Below are positions 1 to 6,070 of a stretch of DNA of 7,032 bases, one piece after another. Source of the stretch: Myxococcales bacterium (GTDB taxonomy: Bacteria > Myxococcota_A > Polyangia > Polyangiales > Houyiibacteriaceae); NCBI GenBank assembly GCA_013002645.1, contig JABDJF010000420.1, positions 1-7,032 of the forward strand. Direction: 5' to 3'. A model generated the notes under the pieces. It made no database searches. It had not been told where the DNA came from and saw nothing but the letters and a program-made list of their open reading frames with translations. Numbering within the stretch: position 1 is the first letter of the stretch; each line of letters opens with the position of its first letter. A program made the translations under genes and the position numbers.

Positions 1-3000
1 GGTTCCGCTTCCCATTCGAGCGCATAGTTCGCAACCCAGGGGGCCGCCCGTTCACTCAAGTTTTCAGCTGCCGATTGCCCCGCGTTCGAGTCCGCGGGTG
101 CAGCGGAATGCGCACTCGCTTCGAGCAGATCCATCCGCTCGACGAGCTCGCCCAGCGTGGCATCGGCAAACTGCGCGGCGTCGAACGGCTCGGTGATCCC
201 GAGCTGATCGGCAACGTCCGACACGAGCTCGACCGTCTTGATCGAATCGAGATGGAGATCGTCGACCAGTCGCAGGTCGAGGGTCAGGCTCTCGATGGGA
301 AAACCGGTCTGGGACCCAATCGCGGCGAGGACCGCGCCACGCGCGGTGGGTTTGGTGACCATCTGCGACTCGGCCACCTGACGATGCGGAAGCACGGACT
401 CTCCGGCCGCATGCTCCGGCGGCGGGGGTATCAGCGTGAACAGGCGCTCCGGCGGTTCTGAGGTCACCGTTCGCGCCGCGGGCACGGCTACGTCGGGGAA
501 CGCCCGCTCGCATGGGTTTTCGATGAAGTGTCGCTCCGACGCGGGGACGAACGGCCGGCATAGGCGACTGTCGTACAAGGCATCCAAGCGAAGCCGCTGG
601 CCGTGTGCAAAGAGCGCAGCCAGTGCGACATTGAGGTCTTCGTCCTTGCCGGGACGGGACTCGAGCGGAAAGCAGGGCAAGCGATCGTCGCCGACCGTGC
701 CCTTGACGAGCCCGGTCAACACGCGGCCCGGCCCCACCTCGAGGAGAAGATCGCAGCGTTCGGTCATCGATCGCACGAGGCTGACGAAGTCGACCTCCAT
801 GCACATCTGCCGGGAAAGGTAATCTCGAACCGGAACTCCGCTGCGCATTGGTTTGCCGTCGATCGCGCTCAGCATCGCAGTGTGAAGTGGATTGGATATT
901 TCCGGAATGCCATCGGCCTCGCGAAGAGCGCCGGCCGCTTTCTGGAAATGCGCAGAATGAAATGCACCGGAGACCGGTAGCCGGACGGCTGCGATCGACT
1001 GCGCCTTGGCCATCTCGACGATGCGCTCGATCGCGTCCACATCACCGGAAATCACGGTCTGCTTCGGCGCGTTTAGATTCGCGATAGCGGAGTAGCCCGC
1101 GGCTTCGCCAATCAGCCGATCGGCTTCGGGGCGGCCGCAGGCCAGGCTGGCCATGGCGCCAGAAACGTCGGTGACCGCCATCAACTGACCGCGGGTCGCG
1201 GCAAGCTCGATCAGCGTCCGCTCATCGAACGCGCCCGCCGCATGGAGCGCGCTCAGCTCGCCCAAGCTGTGGCCCGCGACGGCGGCCGGAGACACGCCGA
1301 GGCGCGCCAGGTATTTCAGCCAAACGACACTGGCCAGGCAGATCGCCGGCTGTGCATGTTGAGTTTGCCGAAGCGTCTCGCGCCAGCCGAGGATTTGGGC
1401 GTTGTCCGGCGCGCGTTCGAGCGGCGGGTAGATGAGCTCGGTGACGGGCGCGAGGCCCATCGCTACGAGCCAGCCGTCGGCCTGTTCGACGAAACGCTTT
1501 GCCCAGTCGAATCGGCGGACCAAGCGGCGAGCCATCGCAAGCTGCTGCGAGCCTTGGCCGGGAAACAAGAACCCGACCCGCGGCCGCTCTGGTGCGTTCG
1601 CGATCCATGCCCGACCTTTCGCCGACGCGCAGCGCTGTACCGTGCCCGGTTCGGGAGGATCGTTTCGCAGAGCCTCTCGGATGTCGCCCAGGGTTGCCTC
1701 GAGCTCCTCGGGATCGCTGGCGACGATCGCGACCCTGGCTTTCGCGCCGGGCTTTGCTTCGGTGGAAAGCTCCGCCGCGAAGTCGGCCAGCTCGCCGATG
1801 CTCAGGCCGTCCCCGCGCGTGACGACGTCTTCAACGCGACGCTGCAGCGCGTCCAGTCCGTTTGCCGAGATCACGAAAATCTCGCTTTCTTGTGCGGACG
1901 TCAACAAGACCTCCTCGTCGAGCGAGGGGTTCAGGCGCGAAGCGGGCGGGTCTCCCGACTCGAGCGTCACGTGGGCGTTGATACCTCCGAAGCCCATCGC
2001 CGAAACGCCGGCCCGAACGACCGCTTCAGGCGATTCGACTCGCCCGTCTCTCAATGGATAAAGAACGCGGGCGTCCTTCGCGAAGGTCACGCTGGGGTCG
2101 GTGCAGTTCGCCGTCGGCGGAATCACACGCCTATTCGCGGCAATGGCAGCTTTGATGAAGCCTCCCACGCCCGCGGCGGCCTTCGTGTGCCCGACGATGG
2201 ACTTGAATGAGGTCACCCCGCAGCTTCGAGGCCTTTGCACGCCGTACGCACGCAGCGCGGCTGCAATCGCCTTGAGCTCGACCGGATCCCCGGCGGGGGT
2301 CCCGGTGCCGTGGCCTTCGACGAAGTGCAAGAGCCCAGGCGAGTAGCCAGCGCGCTTGTACGCTCTTTGAATCGCCAAGGACTGGCCCTTCACGCTCGGC
2401 GCGGTAATGCCACCGGCGCCGTCCGAAGAAACGCCCCATCCGCGCAGCGTCGCGTACACGTAGTCGCCATCCGCACGCGCGTCTTCGAGACGCTTGAGCA
2501 CGACGAAACCGCACCCTTCGCCAGGCAAGAAACCGTTCGCCGCGCGGTCGTAGACCCGCATCTGCGTTGGGCTCAGGGCTCCCACCTTCGCAAAGCCCAC
2601 GAGCTCGAACGGATCGAGGCTGATGTCCACGCCGCCAACCAAGGCAACGTCGAGATCTCGACTGCTCAGCACATTGGCCGCAGTCGTCACTGCGAGGAGC
2701 GATGATGCACAGGCGCCATCGACGACGTAGCCACCCCCCTGAAGGTCGAGGAAATTGCAAATGCGGCCCGCGATCGTGTTGGACAACGAGCCGGCAAGCG
2801 TATCTTCGTCGACCGGCGGAAACACCGACTTGAAATACGTCTGCGTGGAGCCGACGAGCGTGTCCGTCGCAGCCGCGGTGAAGCCCTCACTGTTCGCCGC
2901 CGCTCGAATCGCGCGTTCCACGAAGGGCCAGCGCACCCGGAGGCTCAGCGAACGGCTCTGCTCGCCGGTCAAGGTGTTTCCGACGATGACGCCGGTGCGG

Positions 3001-3362
3001 TCTCTCGGCAGCGTGTCTCTGCCATACCCCGCGTCGTTGAGGGCCTGAAGGGCCACCTCGAGCGCAAGCCAATGCGAGACGTCGGTGCCCTCGAAGGTTC
3101 CTCGGGGAATCCGGTGCCCCACCCAGTCGAAATCAAAGCCATCGATGACGGCCGCTTTTCGCCCGTAGGTCTTGTCTGGCGCACGTTTGTCCGGATCGAA
3201 GTACGAGTCCAATGGCAGACGTTGCTCGGGGAGGCGTCGAAACGCCCTTCGCCGCGAAAGGATGTTCTCCCACAGCCGCGCCGGGTTCGGCGCATCTGGA
3301 TACCAACAGCCGAGGCCAATGACCGCTACGGCTTCGTTCGCGATGGAAGAGCTCGTCGTCAA
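1..3362 (-). CDS. Iterative type I polyketide synthase, enediyne-PKS (PKSE)-like; KS-AT-ACP part, 3' end outside window
   Basis: The frame is open for 1120 codons and continues past base 1. The ketosynthase (about residues 10-460) begins VAVIGLGCWYP. It has GNTLTGE at 128-134, the active-site segment VDGACASSLLAV with Cys218, and the catalytic histidines His351 (EGHGTGT) and His392 (GHTKAAAG). The acyltransferase (about 597-890) has GQGSQ at 602-606, nucleophile Ser699 in GHSLGE, Arg724 where malonyl-specific enzymes bind the carboxylate, and His802 in GAFHS, so malonyl-CoA is the likely extender. A proline-rich linker (IPPPPE near 976-981) leads to a carrier domain (about 1000-1075) with phosphopantetheine Ser1040 in DDLHLDSI. 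The last visible residues include APWV, as after the carrier in PKSE proteins. Known PKSEs run KS-AT-ACP-KR-DH-PPTase and make a polyene on one carrier; the last three domains are not visible here. The TTG at 3362 is the only plausible start: an in-frame stop lies 12 codons upstream, no ATG or GTG intervenes, the next GTG is codon 81, and a good RBS precedes it. The PKS assignment is near certain. The PKSE subfamily rests on recalled motifs; other iterative PKSs are the alternative. Confidence 0.88.
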   Translation of the reverse strand, partial: MTTSSSIANEAVAVIGLGCWYPDAPNPARLWENILSRRRAFRRLPEQRLPLDSYFDPDKRAPDKTYGRKAAVIDGFDFDWVGHRIPRGTFEGTDVSHWLALEVALQALNDAGYGRDTLPRDRTGVIVGNTLTGEQSRSLSLRVRWPFVERAIRAAANSEGFTAAATDTLVGSTQTYFKSVFPPVDEDTLAGSLSNTIAGRICNFLDLQGGGYVVDGACASSLLAVTTAANVLSSRDLDVALVGGVDISLDPFELVGFAKVGALSPTQMRVYDRAANGFLPGEGCGFVVLKRLEDARADGDYVYATLRGWGVSSDGAGGITAPSVKGQSLAIQRAYKRAGYSPGLLHFVEGHGTGTPAGDPVELKAIAAALRAYGVQRPRSCGVTSFKSIVGHTKAAAGVGGFIKAAIAANRRVIPPTANCTDPSVTFAKDARVLYPLRDGRVESPEAVVRAGVSAMGFGGINAHVTLESGDPPASRLNPSLDEEVLLTSAQESEIFVISANGLDALQRRVEDVVTRGDGLSIGELADFAAELSTEAKPGAKARVAIVASDPEELEATLGDIREALRNDPPEPGTVQRCASAKGRAWIANAPERPRVGFLFPGQGSQQLAMARRLVRRFDWAKRFVEQADGWLVAMGLAPVTELIYPPLERAPDNAQILGWRETLRQTQHAQPAICLASVVWLKYLARLGVSPAAVAGHSLGELSALHAAGAFDERTLIELAATRGQLMAVTDVSGAMASLACGRPEADRLIGEAAGYSAIANLNAPKQTVISGDVDAIERIVEMAKAQSIAAVRLPVSGAFHSAHFQKAAGALREADGIPEISNPLHTAMLSAIDGKPMRSGVPVRDYLSRQMCMEVDFVSLVRSMTERCDLLLEVGPGRVLTGLVKGTVGDDRLPCFPLESRPGKDEDLNVALAALFAHGQRLRLDALYDSRLCRPFVPASERHFIENPCERAFPDVAVPAARTVTSEPPERLFTLIPPPPEHAAGESVLPHRQVAESQMVTKPTARGAVLAAIGSQTGFPIESLTLDLRLVDDLHLDSIKTVELVSDVADQLGITEPFDAAQFADATLGELVERMDLLEASAHSAAPADSNAGQSAAENLSERAAPWVANYALEWEAE

Positions 3363-3370
3363 AGTGTCCG

Positions 3371-3377
3371 TCCTCTC
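3371..3377 (-). promoter_or_regulatory. Ribosome binding site of the PKS gene
   Basis: Read on the minus strand the bases are GAGAGGA, a strong Shine-Dalgarno match. The GAGAGG part ends nine bases before the TTG at 3362-3360. This site decides the unusual TTG start, because no ATG or GTG occurs between the preceding stop codon and the conserved ketosynthase N-terminus. It lies inside the 33-base gap after the regulator gene, which suggests the two genes share a transcript. Confidence 0.75.
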
Positions 3378-3395
3378 AAGGGTTCGAGATGGGGA

Positions 3396-4214
3396 TTACA
3401 GCGCTGCCCGTCTCCCGCGCGTTCCGCGAAGGCGCTTCTGCAAGTCCGCAAAGCCGTTCATCCCCGGAAGGCGATCTCCGTAGCTCGGCGCATCGGGCCA
3501 CGGACCTCTTCCTCCCAAGATCAGCTCGACATTTCTCTCGCTGCAGACCGCGCCGACGGATGCAGCGACCCTCCGAAGCAGAGCCGGATCGAAGCAGGCT
3601 TCCGTTGCAGATAGACCCACCAGTCGAATCCGAGTATCGACGCGCACGCGCTCGGCGATCGCTTCGATCGGAGTTCGCGCACCGAGCCAGAGCGTCGCCC
3701 AACCCATCTCGCGAAGGCAAAGCTCGGCGAGCGAGAGCCCGAGGGTGTGACACTCCGACTCGACGCAGGCGAGAAGACAGGTCGGCGCGTTTGGAGCCAG
3801 CGGAAGAGATTCGCAAATTCGCGCCAGCGCACGCGCCAGGCGTTCGCTGAGGATGTGCTCTTCGGCGATGCTGAGCTCGCCCTCAGCCCAGCGGCGGCCG
3901 ACCTCGACCAGGACCGGGTCGAGCTCTTCGACGACGTGGCGCCAGGAACCCAAGCGGTTGCGCGCCCGCACCAGGGCGAGCTCATGGCTCATTTCCGAGG
4001 AAAGCGTGTCGAGCCAGCGATCGACCTCGGTGGCCACGGGCTCGTCGTGGGATTGCAGCCGGACGAAGCGATCGAGTGCATCGCGTGTGAACCGTCGATG
4101 CCCGCCTGCCGTTCGCACGCAGTCCAAGAGGCCGGTGTCGGCCCACCTTTTCACGCTGGTCGTGCCCACGCCGATGATACGGGCCGCGTCGGATGTGCTC
4201 AGCAGTTGGGCCAC
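3396..4214 (-). CDS. MerR-type HTH regulator with cobalamin-binding domain, CarH/CarA/LitR-like (candidate B12 photoreceptor)
   Basis: The product is 272 residues. Residues 4-53 form a MerR/excisionase-type winged helix with the RTAGGHRRF wing (34-42). Residues about 60-135 fit the four-helix cap of CarH and carry Trp109, Glu119 and His120, which match Trp131, Glu141 and His142 of Thermus CarH in spacing. Residues about 143-260 are a Rossmann-like B12-binding domain with the ExHxxG motif (Glu154, His156, Gly159), then LGARTP, GLSAT and LGGRG segments. CarH-family proteins bind adenosylcobalamin, form tetramers on DNA in the dark and fall apart in light; that behaviour is known for the family and only inferred here. 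CarH His132, which caps cobalt after illumination, is replaced by Ala110. Translation starts at GTG 4214, since a TAG lies four codons upstream in frame; the RBS is weak (AGG, 8 bases away). The gene ends 33 bases before the PKS start in the same orientation and probably controls it. Confidence 0.87.
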   Translation of the reverse strand: MAQLLSTSDAARIIGVGTTSVKRWADTGLLDCVRTAGGHRRFTRDALDRFVRLQSHDEPVATEVDRWLDTLSSEMSHELALVRARNRLGSWRHVVEELDPVLVEVGRRWAEGELSIAEEHILSERLARALARICESLPLAPNAPTCLLACVESECHTLGLSLAELCLREMGWATLWLGARTPIEAIAERVRVDTRIRLVGLSATEACFDPALLRRVAASVGAVCSERNVELILGGRGPWPDAPSYGDRLPGMNGFADLQKRLRGTRGRRAAL

Positions 4215-4248
4215 TGTTTCAGCCTACAGACGACTTGGTCGGTTTACA

Positions 4249-4278
4249 ATTAGAATTCTAGATCACACTATTAAACAA
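4249..4278 (-). promoter_or_regulatory. Second, proximal candidate promoter of the regulator
   Basis: On the minus strand TCTAAT (4254-4249) matches the -10 consensus at five of six bases. It is preceded after 18 bases by a poor -35, TTGTTT (4278-4273). The start point would be near 4242, about 28 bases before the GTG. A weak -35 could mean an activated promoter or chance in AT-rich DNA. The -10 overlaps the palindrome at 4251-4260. Confidence 0.3.
4251..4260. promoter_or_regulatory. Perfect palindrome TAGAATTCTA, candidate operator
   Basis: Ten bases read identically on both strands, inside the AT-rich divergent region and overlapping the proximal -10 candidate of the regulator gene. A dimeric regulator could bind here. 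The symmetry does not extend to the immediate flanks, and a 10-base palindrome can arise by chance in AT-rich DNA. Confidence 0.3.
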
Positions 4279-4282
4279 AAAC

Positions 4283-4310
4283 ACAATAAAGACAGGCATA
4301 TACAAGTCAA
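4283..4310 (-). promoter_or_regulatory. Candidate promoter of the CarH-like regulator and PKS
   Basis: On the minus strand TTGACT (4310-4305) matches the -35 consensus at five of six bases. After a 16-base spacer, TATTGT (4288-4283) matches the -10 at four of six. Transcription would begin near 4276, about 60 bases before the GTG start. It lies in the AT-rich core. The match is by eye, so moderate confidence only. Confidence 0.45.
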
Positions 4311-4344
4311 AGGATCAGCCGCTGGAGCTTTCGTTCTGCTGAGT

Positions 4345-4387
4345 TCGACTCATGGTCGAGGACAATTGGCCGATCTGGCCGAGTCGA
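4345..4387 (+). other. Stem-loop in the symporter leader
   Basis: TCGACTC (4345-4351) pairs perfectly with GAGTCGA (4381-4387). Inside the 29-base loop GGCC (4368-4371) can pair with GGCC (4377-4380) around a 5-base loop. There is no run of T after it, so it is not a typical intrinsic terminator. It could be a leader structure or chance pairing in GC-rich DNA. Confidence 0.25.
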
Positions 4388-4506
4388 GCGACGGTTTTCC
4401 GGGCAGACCGCAGCGCCGCCAGAACGAGAATCCATCGCGGCACGAATTTTCTCGGTTCAACAAATCTGGAGAGATCGGCCTCTCTGTGCGATGTTTCGGC
4501 TCCGGA

Positions 4507-6054
4507 ATGGGGAAACGCCTGAGAACGATCGCGGCCTTCTGCGTGTGTCTGTGGCCGGGCGTCGCTCTCGCCGAAGCCGAACCAGCCCAGGCGTCCGGCA
4601 TCGGCACTGTTCTCAAGTCGGTGGATGAGTGGTTCGGCGCCAATGTCGTCGGCCCGATTGCCCAGGTTCTCTTTTTCGACCTGATCTTCTGGGACAACGG
4701 CGCCGAACACGATCTACAGCTCCCGTTCATCGTATTTTGGCTCATCGCCGGCGCCGTGTTCTTCACGCTTCGCTTTGGCTTCATCAACATCCGGGCGTTT
4801 CGCCACGCCTGGGTGGTGACCACCGGCCACTACGACAATCCGGACGACCCGGGCGAGGTCACCCATTTCCAAGCGCTCTCCTCCGCGCTGTCGGCGACGG
4901 TCGGCCTCGGCAACATCGCGGGGGTCGCCGTGGCGGTCGCAATGGGCGGGCCGGGCGCGATCTTTTGGATGATCGTCGCGGGCTTCCTCGGCATGTCGTC
5001 GAAATTCACCGAGTGCACCCTCGGCCAGATGTATCGCGAAATCGGAGCGGACGGGCACATTCTCGGCGGCCCCATGCGGTACCTGCAGGCAGGCCTGGCC
5101 CAACGGGGGCTTCCGCGACTCGGGAGGTTCCTCGCCATTCTGTTCGCCCTGATGTGCATTGGCGGGAGCTTTGGGGGCGGCAACATGTTCCAAGCGAACC
5201 AGAGCTATGCACAGGTCGCCGATGTGCTGCCGTTTTTCGCGGGCGGCTGGGGCGCGCTGGCCTACGGGGTCATGCTCGCGTTTCTGGTCGGCGTCGTCAT
5301 CATCGGTGGCATACGCCGGATCGGCCAGGTCGCAGGCTTCATCGTCCCGGTGATGTGCGGCATCTATCTGGTCGCCGGACTCTTCATCATCATCACCAAC
5401 TTCGACCAGGTAGCGCCGGCGTTCGGCAAGATCGTGGGCGAGGCCTTCACGCCCAAGGCGGGCTTTGGCGGAGCGCTCGGTGTCCTGGTCACCGGCTTTC
5501 GACGCGCCGCCTTTTCAAACGAAGCCGGCGTCGGTTCCGCGTCGATCGCGCACTCCGCCGCCGCGACCGACGAACCGGTACGCGAAGGGATCGTGGCTCT
5601 CCTCGAGCCTTTCATCGATACGATCGTGGTCTGCACGATGACGGGCCTCGTCGTGGTGATTACGGGCGCGTACGAGGGCGGCGGACACGAAGGCGTGCTC
5701 ATGACCTCCAAAGCCTTTGCGACGGTGCTTCCTTGGTTTCCGAAGGTCCTCAGCCTCGCGGTGTTCCTTTTCGCGTTCTCGACGATGATCTCGTGGAGCT
5801 ACTACGGTGAGCGCTGCTGGACCTTCCTTTTCGGCCCGCAGCTCTCGATGCTCTACAAAGTGCTTTTCCTCGCGTTCATCGTGTTCGGATCGGTCCTCAA
5901 GCTCGGAAACGTGATCGACTTCTCGGACCTGATGATCCTGGGCATGTCCTTTCCGAACATTCTCGGTGCGGTGTTGTTGAGCGGCAAAGTTCGCGATGCA
6001 CTGACGAGCTATTGGAGCCGCTACAAGAGCGGCGAGATGCAGCCCCAGGGCTAG
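4507..6054 (+). CDS. agcS: Sodium:alanine/glycine symporter, AGCS family
   Basis: The product is 515 residues, within the usual AGCS length. The family moves alanine or glycine into the cell with sodium through a LeuT-like inner-membrane fold. A signal peptide is seen at 1-22: KRLR, a hydrophobic stretch, then ALA before Glu23. Hydrophobic segments follow from about residue 73 to the C-terminus. Family marks are GLGNIAGVA with Asn136, the GGPGAIFWM signature at 147-155, the KFTE...YRE stretch just after it, and FSNEAGVGSA at 336-345. The start chosen is ATG 4507 because it begins the signal peptide. Its RBS is weak (CCGGA). A GTG at 4486 with GGAGAG twelve bases upstream would add seven residues and cannot be excluded. 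The frame stays open far upstream, but that part lies opposite the regulator gene and looks non-coding. pepP follows after 16 bases, so the two are probably cotranscribed. Alanine or glycine is inferred from the family; the exact substrate is unknown. Confidence 0.92.
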   Translation: MGKRLRTIAAFCVCLWPGVALAEAEPAQASGIGTVLKSVDEWFGANVVGPIAQVLFFDLIFWDNGAEHDLQLPFIVFWLIAGAVFFTLRFGFINIRAFRHAWVVTTGHYDNPDDPGEVTHFQALSSALSATVGLGNIAGVAVAVAMGGPGAIFWMIVAGFLGMSSKFTECTLGQMYREIGADGHILGGPMRYLQAGLAQRGLPRLGRFLAILFALMCIGGSFGGGNMFQANQSYAQVADVLPFFAGGWGALAYGVMLAFLVGVVIIGGIRRIGQVAGFIVPVMCGIYLVAGLFIIITNFDQVAPAFGKIVGEAFTPKAGFGGALGVLVTGFRRAAFSNEAGVGSASIAHSAAATDEPVREGIVALLEPFIDTIVVCTMTGLVVVITGAYEGGGHEGVLMTSKAFATVLPWFPKVLSLAVFLFAFSTMISWSYYGERCWTFLFGPQLSMLYKVLFLAFIVFGSVLKLGNVIDFSDLMILGMSFPNILGAVLLSGKVRDALTSYWSRYKSGEMQPQG

Positions 6055-6070
6055 CTGCTAAGCTGGAGCG

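Larger units (their letters stand above)
4243..4307 (-). repeat. Pair of A-TTGTA-A direct elements flanking the regulator promoter
   Basis: On the minus strand ACTTGTATA (4307-4299) and AATTGTAAA (4251-4243) share seven of nine bases in the same orientation, with starts 56 bases apart. The upstream copy touches the -35 candidate and the downstream copy lies at the proximal -10. CarH-type proteins bind direct repeats across their own promoter, so these are candidate half-sites. The match to any known operator was not verified. Confidence 0.25.
4215..4506. other. Divergent intergenic control region with AT-rich core
   Basis: These 292 bases separate the regulator-PKS unit from the symporter-peptidase unit. 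Bases 4241-4310 contain only 20 G or C in 70, about 29%, against about 60-65% in the flanking genes, as expected for promoters. Promoter-like hexamers are best on the minus strand. On the plus strand only a weak candidate is seen: TTTACA at 4243-4248 with a poor -10 about 17-18 bases on, which would leave a leader of over 200 bases before the symporter. A small hairpin (AGAGA/TCTCT, 4470-4485) sits just before the symporter start. No credible small gene or RNA gene was found in this stretch. Confidence 0.7.

Noticed and set aside
64..804. 246-codon minus-strand frame, very arginine-rich
   Set aside because: It is an alternative frame of the PKS gene with a composition typical of shifted GC-rich code; the PKS frame carries all the catalytic motifs.
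1242..2210. 322-codon open frame on the plus strand
   Set aside because: It lies wholly opposite the acyltransferase and ketosynthase coding sequence, has no recognisable motif, and is explained by the high G+C codon bias of the opposite strand.
1..3362. PKS as a PUFA synthase subunit (PfaA type)
   Set aside because: PfaA proteins have a different KS active-site sequence and several tandem carrier domains after the AT; here one carrier is seen and is followed directly by an APWV segment typical of PKSE proteins. Not fully excluded without the rest of the gene.
4345..4387. Stem-loop as an intrinsic terminator
   Set aside because: No T tract follows on either strand, and no gene ends nearby that would need a terminator.
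3853..4506. N-terminal extension of the symporter frame back to base 3853
   Set aside because: The extension runs opposite the regulator gene and through the AT-rich promoter region; the conserved protein begins with a signal peptide at 4507.
4629..5810. 393-codon plus-strand frame overlapping the symporter
   Set aside because: It is Arg- and His-rich without membrane segments or family motifs, whereas the symporter frame has clear AGCS signatures.
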